From Hydractinia symbiolongicarpus (taxonomy: Eukaryota > Cnidaria > Hydrozoa > Anthoathecata > Hydractiniidae), in NCBI RefSeq assembly GCF_029227915.1, contig NC_079887.1, forward strand, positions 27,403,650 through 27,467,649: a stretch of 64,000 bases of DNA, written 5' to 3'. Made by a program: the position numbers and the translations under genes. This document shows positions 32,470 through 47,200 of this stretch, piece by piece; position 1 is the first letter of the stretch, and each line of letters starts with the position of its first letter. Below the pieces are notes generated by a model. That model was not told the origin of the DNA. It saw nothing but the letters and a program-made list of their open reading frames with translations, and ran no database searches.

Positions 32470-35400
32470 TACAAAGAAAGTACCCAGGGAGTAAACTCAT
32501 TTCCCGAACGATTTTTTATATTATTTTTTTACCACTAAGCGCATGAGACTTGTAGTTTTCAAAAATATTTTCATATTTGATGGGACGCTGAATAAAAGAA
32601 GTTTAATCGCCGGCAAACGAAAATCCGCGATTTCCCGTAAATCCCGGACTCGGCCCGTATAGTCAAAAGTATACAAAGAAAGTACCCAGTGAGTAAACTC
32701 ATTTCCCAAACGATTTTTTAAATTATTTTTGCACCACTAAAACGCATGAGACTTGTAGTTTTCAAAAATGTTTTCATTTTTGATAAGACGCTGAATAAAA
32801 GAAGTTTAATCGCCGGCAAACGAAAACCCGCGATTTCCCGTAAATCCCGGGCTTGGCCCGTATAGTCAAAAGTATACAAAGAAAGTACCCAGGGAGTAAA
32901 CTCATTTCCCAAACGATTTTTTAAATTATTATTTCACCACTAAAACGCATGAGACTTGTAGTTTTCAAGAATGTTTTCATTTTTGATGAGACGCTGAATA
33001 AAAGAAGTTTAATCGCCGGCAAACGAAAACCCGCGATTTCCCGTAAATCCCGGCTTGGCCCGTATAGTCAAAAGTATACAAAGAAAGTACCCAGGGAGTA
33101 AACTCATTTCCCGAACGATTTTATAAATTATTTTTTCACCACTAAAACGCATGAGACTTGTAGTTTTCAAAAATGTTTTCATTTTTGATGAGACGCTGAA
33201 TAAAAGCAGTTTAATCGCCGGCAAACGAAAACCTGCGATTTCCCGTAAATCCCGGACTCGGCCCGTATAGTCAAAAGTATACAAAGAAAGTACCCAGGGA
33301 GTAAACTCCTTTCCAGAACGATTTTTTAAATTATTTTTTCACCACTAAAACGCATAAGACTTGTAGTTTTTAAAAATGTTTTCATTTTTGATGAGACGCT
33401 GAATAAAAGAAGTTTAATCGCCGGCAAACGAAAACCCGCGATTTCCCGTAAATCCTGCGCTTGGCCCGTATAGTCAAAAGTATACAAAGAAAGTACCCAG
33501 GGAGTAAACTCATTTCCCGAACGATTTTTTATATTATTTTTTTACCACTAAACGCATAAGACTTGGAGTTATCAAAAATATTTTCATATTTGATGGGACG
33601 CTGAATAAAAGAAGTTTAATCGCCGGCAAACGAAAATCCGCGATTTCCCGTAAATCCCGGCTTGTAGTTTTCAAAAATGTTTTCATTTTTGATGAGACGC
33701 TGAATAAAAGAAGTTTAATCGCCGGCAAACGAAAACCCGCGACTTCCCGTAAATTCCGCGCTTGGCCCGTATAGTCAAAAGTATACAAAGAAAGTACCCA
33801 GGGAGTAAACTCATTTCCCGAACGATTTTTTATATTATTTTTTTACCACTAAGCGCATGAGACTTGTAGTTTTCAAAAATATTTTCATATTTGATGGGAC
33901 GCTGAATAAAAGAAATTTAATCGCCGGCAAACGAAAATCCGCGATTTCCCGTAAATCCCGGACTCGGCCCGTATAGTCAAAAGTATGCAAAGAAAGTACC
34001 CAGGGAGTAAACTCATTTCCCGAACGATTTTTTAAATTATTTTTTCACCACTAAAACGCATGAGACTTGTAGTTTTCAAAAATGTTTTCATTTTTGATAA
34101 GACGCTGAATAAAAGAAGTTTAATCGCCGGCAAACGAAAACCCGCGATTTCCCGTAAATCCCGGGCTTGGCCCGTATAGTCAAAAGTATACAAAGAAAGT
34201 ACCCAGGGAGTAAACTCATTTCCCAAACGATTTTTTAAATTATTATTTCACCACTAAAACGCATGAGACTTGTAGTTTTCAAGAATGTTTTCATTTTTGA
34301 TGAGACGCTGAATAAAAGAAGTTTAATCGCCGGCAAACGAAAACCCGCGATTTCCCGTAAATCCCGGCTTGGCCCGTATAGTCAAAAGTATACAAAGAAA
34401 GTACCCAGGGAGTAAACTCATTTCCAGAACGATTTTTTAAATTATATTTTCACCACTAAAACGCATGAGACTTGTAGTTTTTAAAAATGTTTTCATTTTT
34501 GATGAGACGCTGAATAAAAGAAGTTTAATCGCCGGCAAACGAAAACCCGCGATTTCCCGTAAATCCCGGCTTGGCCCGTATAGTCAAAAGTATACAAAGA
34601 AAGTACCCAGGGAGTAAACTCATTTCCCGAACGATTTTTTAAATTATTTTTTCACCACTAAAACGCATGAGATTTGTAGTTTTCAAAAATGTTTTCATTT
34701 TTCATGAGACGCTTAATAAAAGCAGTTTAATCGCCGGCAAACGAAAACCTGCGATTTTCCTAAATCCCGGACTCGGCCCGTATAGTCAAAAGTATACAAA
34801 GAAAGTACCGAGGGAGTAAACTCCTTTCCAGAACGATTTTTTAAATTATTTTTTCACCACTAAAACGCATAAGACTTGTAGTTTTTAAAAATGTTTTCAT
34901 TTTTGATGAGACGCTGAATAAAAGAAGTTTAATCGCCGGCAAACGAAAACCCGCGATTTCCCGTAAATTCCGCGCTTGGCCCGTATAGTCAAAAGTATAC
35001 AAAGAAAGTACCCAGGGAGTAAACTCATTTCCCGAACGATTTTTTATATTATTTTTTTACCACTAAGCGCATGAGACTTGTAGTTTTCAAAAATATTTTC
35101 ATATTTGATGGGACGCTGAATAAAAGAAGTTTAATCGCCGGCAAACGAAACTCCGCGATTTCCCGTAAATCCCGGACTCGGCCCGTATAGTCAAAAGTAT
35201 ACAAAGAAAGTACCCAGTGAGTAAACTCATTTCCCAAACGATTTTTTAAATTATTTTTGCACCACTAAAACGCATGAGACTTGTAGTTTTCAAAAATGTT
35301 TTCATTTTTGATAAGACGCTGAATAAAAGAAGTTTAATCGCCGGCAAACGAAAACCCGCGATTTCCCGTAAATCCCGGGCTTGGCCCGTATAGTCAAAAG

Positions 35401-37525
35401 TATACAAAGAAAGTACCCAGGGAGTAAACTCATTTCCCAAACGATTTTTTAAATTATTATTTCACCACTAAAACGCATGAGACTTGTAGTTTTCAAGAAT
35501 GTTTTCATTTTTGATGAGACGCTGAATAAAAGAAGTTTAATCGCCGGCAAACGAAAACCCGCGATTTCCCGTAAATCCCGGCTTGGCCCGTATAGTCAAA
35601 AGTATACAAAGAAAGTACCCAGGGAGTAAACTCATTTCCCGAACGATTTTATAAATTATTTTTTCACCACTAAAACGCATGAGACTTGTAGTTTTCAAAA
35701 ATGTTTTCATTTTTGATGAGACGCTGAATAAAAGCAGTTTAATCGCCGGCAAACGAAAACCTGCGATTTCCCGCAAATCCCGGACTCGGCCCGTATAGTC
35801 AAAAGTATACAAAGAAAGTACCCAGGGAGTAAACTCCTTTCCAGAACGATTTTTTAAATTATTTTTTCACCACTAAAACGCATAAGACTTGTAGTTTTCA
35901 AAAATGTTTTCATTTTTGATGAGACGCTGAATAAAAGAAGTTTAATCGCCGGCAAACGAAAACCCGCGATTTCCCGTAAATCCTGCGCTTGGCCCGTATA
36001 GTCAAAAGTATACAAAGAAAGTACCCAGGGAGTAAACTCATTTCCCGAACGATTTTTTATATTATTTTTTTACCACTAAACGCATAAGACTTGGAGTTAT
36101 CAAAAATATTTTCATATTTGATGGGACGCTGAATAAAAGAAGTTTAATCGCCGGCAAACGAAAATCCGCGATTTCCCGTAAATCCCGGCTTGTAGTTTTC
36201 AAAAATGTTTTCATTTTTGATGAGACGCTGAATAAAAGAAGTTTAATCGCCGGCAAACGAAAACCCGCGACTTCCCGTAAATTCCGCGCTTGGCCCGTAT
36301 AGTCAAAAGTATACAAAGAAAGTACCCAGGGAGTAAACTCATTTCCCGAACGATTTTTTATATTATTTTTTTACCACTAAGCGCATGAGACTTGTAGTTT
36401 TCAAAAATATTTTCATATTTGATGGGACGCTGAATAAAAGAAGTTTAATCGCCGGCAAACGAAAATCCGCGATTTCCCGTAAATCCCGGACTCGGCCCGT
36501 ATAGTCAAAAGTATGCAAAGAAAGTACCCAGGGAGTAAACTCATTTCCCGAACGATTTTTTAAATTATTTTTTCACCACTAAAACGCATGAGACTTGTAG
36601 TTTTCAAAAATGTTTTCATTTTTGATAAGACGCTGAATAAAAGAAGTTTAATCGCCGGCAAACGAAAACCCGCGATTTCCCGTAAATCCCGGGCTTGGCC
36701 CGTATAGTCAAAAGTATACAAAGAAAGTACCCAGGGAGTAAACTCATTTCCCAAACGATTTTTTAAATTATTATTTCACCACTAAAACGCATGAGACTTG
36801 TAGTTTTCAAGAATGTTTTCATTTTTGATGAGACGCTGAATAAAAGAAGTTTAATCGCCGGCAAACGAAAACCCGCGATTTCCCGTAAATCCCGGCTTGG
36901 CCCGTATAGTCAAAAGTATACAAAGAAAGTACCCAGGGAGTAAACTCATTTCCCGAACGATTTTATAAATTATTTTTTCACCACTAAAACGCATGAGACT
37001 TGTAGTTTTCAAAAATGTTTTCATTTTTGATGAGACGCTGAATAAAAGCAGTTTAATCGCCGGCAAACGAAAACCTGCAATTTCCCGCAAATCCCGGACT
37101 CGGCCCGTATAGTCAAAAGTATACAAAGAAAGTACCCAGGGAGTAAACTCCTTTCCAGAACGATTTTTTAAATTATTTTTTCACCACTAAAACGCATAAG
37201 ACTTGTAGTTTTTAAAAATGTTTTCATTTTTGATGAGACGCTGAATAAAAGAAGTTTAATCGCCGGCAAACGAAAACCCGCGATTTCCCGTAAATCCTGC
37301 GCTTGGCCCGTATAGTCAAAAGTATACAAAGAAAGTACCCAGGGAGTAAACTCATTTCCCGAACGATTTTTTATATTATTTTTTTACCACTAAACGCATA
37401 AGACTTGGAGTTATCAAAAATATTTTCATATTTGATGGGACGCTGAATAAAAGAAGTTTAATCGCCGGCAAACAAAAATCCGCGATTTCCCGTAAATCCC
37501 GGCTTGTAGTTTTCAAAAATGTTTT
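32470..37525. repeat. 2528-bp unit, two tandem copies
   Basis: About 32470-34997 and 34998-37525; ACTAAGCGC, CAGTGAGTAAAC and GCACCACTAAAAC occur at 32.54/32.69/32.73 kb and again 2528 bp later. Each copy contains a shorter 1314-bp repeat (GATAAGACGC at 32782 and 34096). Confidence 0.85.
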
Positions 37526-39280
37526 CATTTTTGATGAGACGCTGAATAAAAGAAGTTTAATCGCCGGCAAACGAAAACCCGCGATTTCCCGTAAATCCTG
37601 CGCTTGGCCCGTATAGTCAAAAGTATACAAAGAAAGTACCCAGGGAGTAAACTCATTTCCCGAACGATTTTTTATATTATTTTTTTACCACTAAACGCAT
37701 AAGACTTGGAGTTATCAAAAATATTTTCATATTTGATGGGACGCTGAATAAAAGAAGTTTAATCGCCGGCAAACGAAAATCCGCGATTTCCCGTAAATCC
37801 CGGCTTGTAGTTTTCAAAAATGTTTTCATTTTTGATGAGACGCTGAATAAAAGAAGTTTAATCGCCGGCAAACGAAAACCCGCGACTTCCCGTAAATTCC
37901 GCGCTTGGCCCGTATAGTCAAAAGTATACAAAGAAAGTACCCAGGGAGTAAACTCATTTCCCGAACGATTTTTTATATTATTTTTTTACCACTAAGCGCA
38001 TGAGACTTGTAGTTTTCAAAAATATTTTCATATTTGATGGGACGCTGAATAAAAGAAGTTTAATCGCCGGCAAACGAAAATCCGCGATTTCCCGTAAATC
38101 CCGGACTCGGCCCGTATAGTCAAAAGTATGCAAAGAAAGTACCCAGGGAGTAAACTCATTTCCCGAACGATTTTTTAAATTATTTTTTCACCACTAAAAC
38201 GCATGAGACTTGTAGTTTTCAAAAATGTTTTCATTTTTGATAAGACGCTGAATAAAAGAAGTTTAATCGCCGGCAAACGAAAACCCGCGATTTCCCGTAA
38301 ATCCCGGGCTTGGCCCGTATAGTCAAAAGTATACAAAGAAAGTACCCAGGGAGTAAACTCATTTCCCAAACGATTTTTTAAATTATTATTTCACCACTAA
38401 AACGCATGAGACTTGTAGTTTTCAAGAATGTTTTCATTTTTGATGAGACGCTGAATAAAAGAAGTTTAATCGCCGGCAAACGAAAACCCGCGATTTCCCG
38501 TAAATCCCGGCTTGGCCCGTATAGTCAAAAGTATACAAAGAAAGTACCCAGGGAGTAAACTCATTTCCCGAACGATTTTATAAATTATTTTTTCACCACT
38601 AAAACGCATGAGACTTGTAGTTTTCAAAAATGTTTTCATTTTTGATGAGACGCTGAATAAAAGCAGTTTAATCGCCGGCAAACGAAAACCTGCAATTTCC
38701 CGCAAATCCCGGACTCGGCCCGTATAGTCAAAAGTATACAAAGAAAGTACCCAGGGAGTAAACTCCTTTCCAGAACGATTTTTTAAATTATTTTTTCACC
38801 ACTAAAACGCATAAGACTTGTAGTTTTTAAAAATGTTTTCATTTTTGATGAGACGCTGAATAAAAGAAGTTTAATCGCCGGCAAACGAAAACCCGCGATT
38901 TCCCGTAAATCCTGCGCTTGGCCCGTATAGTCAAAAGTATACAAAGAAAGTACCCAGGGAGTAAACTCATTTCCCGAACGATTTTTTATATTATTTTTTT
39001 ACCACTAAACGCATAAGACTTGGAGTTATCAAAAATATTTTCATATTTGATGGGACGCTGAATAAAAGAAGTTTAATCGCCGGCAAACAAAAATCCGCGA
39101 TTTCCCGTAAATCCCGGCTTGTAGTTTTCAAAAATGTTTTCATTTTTGATGAGACGCTGAATAAAAGAAGTTTAATCGCCGGCAAACGAAAACCTGCGAC
39201 TTCCCGTAAATCCCGGGCTTGGCCCGTATAGTCAAAAGTATACAAAGAAAGTACCCAGGGAGTAAACTCATTTCCCAAAC
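35246..39280. repeat. 1314- and 1615-bp spaced units
   Basis: Sub-units starting at 35246/36560 and 35537/36851 repeat at 1314 bp; 36560/38175, 36851/38466 and 37376/38991 repeat at 1615 bp. The difference, 301 bp, is one additional 1.5-monomer fusion unit (37376-37630 and 37677-37931). Confidence 0.85.
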
Positions 39281-41729
39281 GATTTTTGAAATTATTATTT
39301 CACCACTAAAACGCATGAGACTTGTAGTTTTCAAGAATGTTTCATTTTTGATGAGACACTGAATAAAAGAAGTTTAATCGCCGGCAAACGAAAACCCGCG
39401 ATTTCCCGTAAATCCCGGCTTGGCCCGTATAGTCAAAAGTATACAAAGAAAGTACCAAGGGAGTAAACTCATTTCCCGAACGATTTTTTATATTATTTTT
39501 TTACCACTAAACGCATGAGACTTGTAGTTATCAAAAATATTTTCATATTTGATGGGACGCTGAATAAAAGAAGTTTAATCGCCGGCAAACAAAAATCCGC
39601 GATTTCCCGTAAATCCCGGACTCGGCCCGTATAGTCAAAAGTATACAAAGAAAGTACCCAGGGAGTAAACTCATTTCCCGAACGATTTTTTAAATTATTT
39701 TTTCACCACTAAAACGCATGAGACTTGTAGTTTTCAAAAATGTTTTCATTTTTGATGAGACGCTGAATAAAAGAAGTTTAATCGCCGGCAAACGAAAACC
39801 CGCGATTTCCCGTAAATCCCGGACTCGGCCCGTATAGTCAAAAGTATGCAAGGAAAGTACCCAGGGAGTAAACTCATTTCCCGAACGATTTTTTAAATTA
39901 TTTTTTCACCACTAAAACGCATGAGACTTGTAGTTTTCAAAAATGTTTTCTTTCTTGATGAGACGCTGAATAAAAGAAGTTTAATCGCCGGCAAACGGAA
40001 ACCCGCGACTTCCCGTAAATCCCGGGCTTGGCCCGTATAGTCAAAAGTATACAAAGAAAGTACCCAGGGAGTAAACCCATTTTCCAAACGATTTTTTAAA
40101 TTATTATTTCACCACTAAAACGCATGAGACTTGTAGTTTTCAAGAATGTTTTCATTTTTGATGAGACGCTGAATAAAAGCAGTTTAATCGCCGGCAAACG
40201 AAAACCCGCGATTTCCCGTAAATCCCGGGCTTGGCACGTATAGTCGAATGTATACAAAGAAGTACCCTGAGAGTAAACTCATTTCCAGAACGATTTTTTA
40301 AATTATTTTTTCACCACTAAAACGCATAAGACTTGTAGTTTTTAAAAATGTTTTCATTTTTGATGAGACGCTGAATAAAAGAAGTTTAATCGCCAGCAAA
40401 CGAAAACCCGCGATTTCCCGTAAATCCCGGACTTGGCCCGTATAGTCAAAAGTATGCAGAGAAAGTACCCAGGGAGTAAACTCATTTCCCGAACGATTTT
40501 TTAAATTATTTTTTCACCACTAAAACGCATGAGACTTGTAGTTTTCAAAAATGTTTTCTTTTTTGATGAGACGCTGAATAAAAGAAGTTTAATTGCCGGC
40601 AAACAAAAATCCGCGATTTCCCGTAAATCCCAGACTCGGCCCGTATAGTCAAAAGTATACAAAGAAAGTACCCAGGGAGTAAACTCATTTCCCGAACGAT
40701 TTTTTAAATTATTTTTTCACCACTAAAACGCATGAGACTTGTAGTTTTCAAAAATGTTTTCATTTTTGATGAGACGCTTAATGAAAGAGGTTTAATCGCC
40801 GGCAAATGAAATCCCGCGTTTTCCCGTAAATCCTTGGCTTGGCCCGTATAGTCAAAAGTATACAAAGAAAGTACCCAGGGAGTAAACTCATTTCCAGAAC
40901 GATTTTTTAAATTATATTTTGACCACTAAAACGCATGAGACTTGTAGTTTTTAAAAATGTTTTCATTTTTGATGAGACGCTGAATAAAAGAAGTTTAATC
41001 GCCGGCAAACGAAAACCCGCGATTTCCCGTAAATACCGGCTTGGCCCGTATAGTCAAAAGTATACAAAGAAAGTACCCAGGGAGTAAACTCATTTCCCGA
41101 ACGATTTTATAAATTATTTTTTCACCACTAAAACGCATGAGACTTGTAGTTTTCAAAAATGTTTTCATTTTTCATGAGACGCTGAATAAAAGCAGTATAA
41201 TCGCCGGCAAACGAAAACCTGCGATTTCCCTAAATCCCGGACTAGGCCCGTATAGTCAAAAGTATACAAAGAAAGTACCCAGGGAGTAAACTCCTTTCCA
41301 GAACGATTTTTTAAATTATTTTTTCACCACTAAAACGCATAAGACTTGTAGTTTTTAAAAATGTTTTCATTTTTGATGAGACGCTGAATAAAAGAAGTTT
41401 AATCGCCGGCAAACGAAAACCCGCGACTTCCCGTAAATCCCGGGCTTGGCCCGTATAGTCAAAAGTATACAAAGAAAGTACCCAGGGAGTAAACTCATTT
41501 CCCGAACGATTTTTCATATTATTTTTTTACCACTAAACGCATGAGACTTGTAGTTTTCAAAAATATTTTCATATTTGATGGGACGCTGAATAAAAGAAGT
41601 TTAATCGCCGGCAAACGAAAATCCGCGATTTCCCGTAAATCCCGGACTCGGCCCGTATAGTCAAAAGTATACAAAGAAAGTACCCAGGGAGTAAACTCAT
41701 TTCCCGAACGATTTTTTAAATTATTTTTT

Positions 41730-44700
41730 CACCACTAAAACGCATAAGACTTGTAGTTTTTAAAAATGTTTTCATTTTTGATGAGACGCTTAATGAAAGA
41801 GGTTTAATCGCCGGCAAATGAAATCCCGCGTTTTCCCGTAAATCCGGGGCTTGGCTCGTATAGTCAAAAGTATACAAAGAAAGTACCCAGGGAGTAAACT
41901 CATTTCCAGAACGATTTTGTAAAATATATTTTCACCACTAAAACGCATGAGACTTGTAGTTTTTAAAAATGTTTTCATTTTTGATGAGACGCTGAATAAA
42001 AGAAGTTTAATCGCCGGCAAACGAAAACCCGCGATTTCCCGTAAATCCCGGCTTGGCCCGTATAGTCAAAAGTATACAAAGAAAGTACCCAGGGAGTAAA
42101 CTCATTTCCCGAACGATTTTTTAAATTATTTTTTCACCACTAAAACGCATGAGATTTGTAGTTTTCAAAAATGTTTTCATTTTTCATGAGACGCTGAATA
42201 AAAGCAGTTTAATCGCCGGCAAACGAAAACCTGCGATTTCCCTAAATCCCGGACTCGGCCCGTATAGTCAAAAGTATACAAAGAAAGTACCCAGGGAGTA
42301 AACTCCTTTCCAGAACGATTTTTTAAATTATTTTTTCACCACTAAAACGCATAAGACTTGTAGTTTTTAAAAATGTTTTCATTTTTGATGAGACGCTGAA
42401 TAAAAGAAGTTTAATCGCCGGCAAACGAAAACCCGCGATTTCCCGTAAATCCCGGGCTTGGCACGTATAGTCAAAAGTATACAAAGAAAGTACCCAGGGA
42501 GTAAACTCATTTCTTGAACGATTTTTTAAATTATTTTTTCACCACTAAAGCCCATGAGACTTGTAGTTTTTAAAAAGGTTTTCATTTTTGATGAGACGTT
42601 GAATAAAACAAGTTTAATCGCCGGCAAACGAAAATCCGCGATTTCCTGTAAATCCCGGACTCGGCCCGTATAGTCAAAAGTATACAAAGAAAGTATCCTG
42701 TGAGTAAACACATTTCCCGAACGATTTTTTAAATTATTTTTTCACCACTAAAACGCATGAGACTTGTAGTTTTCAAAAATGTTTTCATTTTTGATGAGAC
42801 GCTGAATAAAAGCAGTTTAATCGCCGGCAAACGAAAACCCGCGATTTCCCGTAAATTCCGGCTTGGCGCGTATAGTCAAAAGTATACAAAGAAAGTACCC
42901 AGGGAGTAAACTCATTTCCCGAACGATTTTTTAAATTATTTTTTCACCACTAAAACGTATGAGACTTGTAGTTTTCAAAAATGTTTTCATTTTTGATGGG
43001 ACGCTGAATAAAAGAAGTTTAATTGCCGGCAAACGAAAATCCGCGATTTCCCGTAAATCCCAGACTCGGCCCGTATAGTCAAAAGTATACAAAGAAAGTA
43101 CCCAGGGAGTAAACTCATTTCCCGAACGATTTTTTAAATTATTTTTTCACCACTAAAACGCATGAGACTTGTAGTTTTCAAAAATGTTTTCATTTTTGAT
43201 GAGACGCTTAATGAAAGAGGTTTAATCGCCGGCAAATGAAATCCCGCGTTTTCCCGTAAATCCGGGGCTTGGCCCGTATAGTCAAAAGTATACAAAGAAA
43301 GTACCCAGGGAGTAAACTCATTTCCAGAACGATTTTTTAAATTATATTTTCACCACTAAAACGCATGAGACTTGTAGTTTTTAAAAATGTTTTCATTTTT
43401 GATGAGACGCTGAAGAAAAGAAGTTTAATCGCCGGCAAACGAAAACCCGCGATTTCCCGTAAATCCCGGCTTGGCCCGTATAGTCAAAAGTATACAAAGA
43501 AAGTACCCAGGGAGTAAACTCATTTCCCGAACGATTTTTTATATTATTTTTTTACCACTAAACGCATGAGACTTGTAGTTTTCAAAAATATTTTCATATT
43601 TGATGGGACGCTTAATGAAAGAGGTTTAATCGCCGGCAAATGAAATCCCGCGTTTTCCCGTAAATCCGGGGCTTGGCTCGTATAGTCAAAAGTATACAAA
43701 GAAAGTACCCAGGGAGTAAACTCATTTCCAGAACGATTTTGTAAAATATATTTTCATCACTAAAACGCATGAGACTTGTAGTTTTTAAAAATGTTTTCAT
43801 TTTTGATGAGACGCTGAATAAAAGAAGTTTAATCGCCGGCAAACGAAAACCCGCGATTTCCCGTAAATCCCGGCTTGGCCCGTATAGTCAAAAGTATACA
43901 AAGAAAGTACCCAGGGAGTAAACTCATTTCCCGAACGATTTTTTAAATTATTTTTTCACCACTAAAACGCATGAGATTTGTAGTTTTCAAAAATGTTTTC
44001 ATTTTTCATGAGACGCTGAATAAAAGCAGTTTAATCGCCGGCAAACGAAAACCTGCGATTTCCCTAAATCCCGGACTCGGCCCGTATAGTCAAAAGTATA
44101 CAAAGAAAGTACCCAGGGAGTAAACTCCTTTCCAGAACGATTTTTTAAATTATTTTTTCACCACTAAAACGCATAAGACTTGTAGTTTTTAAAAATGTTT
44201 TCATTTTTGATGGGACGCTGAATAAAAGAAGTTTAATCGCCGGCAAACGAAAACCCGCGATTTCCCGTAAATCCCGGGCTTGGCACGTATAGTCAAAAGT
44301 ATACAAAGAAAGTACCCAGGGAGTAAACTCATTTCTTGAACGATTTTTTAAATTATTTTTTCACCACTAAAGCCCATGAGACTTGTAGTTTTTAAAAAGG
44401 TTTTCATTTTTGATGAGACGTTGAATAAAACAAGTTTAATCGCCGGCAAACGAAAATCCGCGATTTCCTGTAAATCCCGGACTCGGCCCGTATAGTCAAA
44501 AGTATACAAAGAAAGTATCCTGTGAGTAAACACATTTCCAGAACGATTTTTTAAATTATTTTTTCACCACTAAAACGCATCAGACTTGTAGTTTTTAAAA
44601 ATGTTTTCATTTTTGATGAGACGCTGAATAAAAGAAGTTTAATCGCCGGCAAACGAAAACCCGCGATTTCCCGTAAATCGCGGCTTGGCCCGTATAGTCA

Positions 44701-47200
44701 AAAGTATACAAAGACAGTACCCAGGGAGTAAACTCATTTCCCGAACGATTTTTTAAATTATTTTTTCACCACTAAAACGCATGAGACTTGTAGTTTTCAA
44801 AAATGTTTTCATTTTTGATGAGACGCTGAATAAAAGCAGTTTAATCGCCGGCAAACGAAAACCCGCGATTTCCCGTAAATTCCGGCTTGGCGCGTATAGT
44901 CAAAAGTATACAAAGAAAGTACCCAGGGAGTAAACTCATTTCCCGAACGATTTTTTAAATTATTTTTTCACCACTAAAACGTATGAGACTTGTAGTTTTC
45001 AAAAATGTTTTCATTTTTGATGGGACGCTGAATAAAAGAAGTTTAATTGCCGGCAAACGAAAATCCGCGATTTCCCGTAAATCCCAGACTCGGCCCATAT
45101 AGTCAAAAGTATACAAAGAAAGTACCCAGGGAGTAAACTCATTTCCCGAACGATTTTTTATATTATTTTTTTACCACTAAACGCATGAGACTTGTAGTTT
45201 TCAAAAATATTTTCATATTTGATGGGACGCTGAATAAAAGAAGTTTAATCGCCGGCAAACGAAAATCCGCGATTTCCCGTAAATCCCGGACTCGGCCCGT
45301 ATAGTCAAAAGCATACAAAGAAAGTACCCAGGGAGTAAACTCATTTCCCGAACGATTTTTTAAATTATTTTTTCACCACTAAAACGCATAAGACTTGTAG
45401 TTTTTAAAAATGTTTTCATTTTTGATGAGACGCTTAATGAAAGAGGTTTAATCGCCGGCAAATGAAATCCCGCGTTTTCCCGTAAATCCGGGGCTTCGCT
45501 CGTATAGTCAAAAGTATACAAAGAAAGTACCCAGGGAGTAAACTCATTTCCAGAACGATTTTGTAAAATATATTTTCACCACTAAAACGCATGAGACTTG
45601 TAGTTTTCAAAAATGTTTTCATTTTTGATGAGACGCTGAATAAAAGCAGTTTAATCGCCGGCAAACGAAAACCCGCGATTTCCCGTAAATTCCGGCTTGG
45701 CGCGTACAGTCAAAAGTATACAAAGAAAGTACCCAGGGAGTAAACTCATTTCCCGAACGATTTTTTAAATTATTTTTTCACCACTAAAACGTATGAGACT
45801 TGTAGTTTTCAAAAATGTTTTCATTTTTGATGGGACGCTGAATAAAAGAAGTTTAATTGCCGGCAAACGAAAATCCGCGATTTCCCGTAAATCCCAGACT
45901 CGGCCCATATAGTCAAAAGTATACAAAGAAAGTACCCAGGGAGTAAACTCATTTCCCGAACGATTTTTTAAATTATTTTTTCACCACTAAAACGCATGAG
46001 ACTTGTAGTTTTCAAAAATGTTTTCATTTTTGATGAGACGCTTAATGAAAGAGGTTTAATCGCCGGCAAATGAAATCCCGCGTTTTCCCGTAAATCCGGG
46101 GCTTGGCCCGTATAGTCAAAAGTATACAAAGAAAGTACCCAGGGAGTAAACTCATTTCCCGAACGATTTTTTATATTATTTTTTTACCACTAAACGCATG
46201 AGACTTGTAGTTTTCAAAAATATTTTCATATTTGATGGGACGCTGAATAAAAGAAGTTTAATCGCCGGCAAACGAAAATCCGCGATTTCCCATAAATCCC
46301 GGACTCGGCCCGTATAGTCAAAAGTATACAAAGAAAGTACCCAGGGAGTAAACTCATTTCCCGAACGATTTTTTAAATTATTTTTTCACCACTAAAACGC
46401 ATAAGACTTGTAGTTTTTAAAAATGTTTTTATTTTTGATGAGACGCTTAATGAAAGAGGTTTAATCGCCGGCAAATGAAATCCCGCGTTTTCCCGTAAAT
46501 CCGGGGCTTCGCTCGTATAGTCAAAAGTATACAAAGAAAGTACCCAGGGAGTAAACTCATTTCCAGAACAATTTTGTAAAATATATTTTCACCACTAAAA
46601 CGCATGAGATTTGTAGTTTTCAAAAATGTTTTAATTTTTCATGAGACGCTGAATAAAAGCAGTTTAATCGCCGGCAAACGAAAACCTGCGATTTCCCTAA
46701 ATCCCGGACTCGGCCCGTATAGTCAAAAGTATACAAAGAAAGTACCCAGGGAGTAAACTCCTTTCCAGAACGATTTTTTAAATTATTTTTTCACCACTAA
46801 AACGCATAAGACTTGTAGTTTTTAAAAATGTTTTCATTTTTGATGAGACGCTGAATAAAAGAAGTTTAATCGCCGGCAAACGAAAACCCGCGATTTCCCG
46901 TAAATCCCGGGCTTGGCACGTATAGTCAAAAGTATACAAAGAAAGTACCCAGGGAGTAAACTCATTTCTTGAACGATTTTTTAAATTATTTTTTCACCAC
47001 TAAAGCCCATGAGACTTGTAGTTTTTAAAAAGGTTTTCATTTTTGATGAGACGTTGAATAAAACAAGTTTAATCGCCGGCAAACGAAAATCCGCGATTTC
47101 ATGTAAATCCCGGACTCGGCCCGTATAGTCAAAAGTATACAAAGAAACTATCCTGTGAGTAAACACATTTCCAGAACGATTTTTTAAATTATTTTTTCAC
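41730..47200. repeat. 1822-bp (9-mer) unit, about three copies
   Basis: Matching sub-units begin at 41790, 43612 and 45434 (offset 1822), and 42526 and 44348 (offset 1822). The third round is altered, the next equivalent being 46981. Confidence 0.85.

Larger units (their letters stand above)
25430..41310. repeat. Large satellite block, copy 1 (about 15.9 kb)
   Basis: A string of recognisable sub-units in a fixed order: GATTTTGTAAAATATATTTTC units (25.6, 29.5 kb), AAAAAGGTTTTC/TATCCTGTGAG units (28.3, 30.1 kb), the 32.5-39.3 kb block with GATAAGACGC and 1.5-mer fusions, then TTTTCTTTCTTGATG units (39.9 kb). The same order recurs from 41.3 kb. Internal tandem units are given separately. Confidence 0.75.
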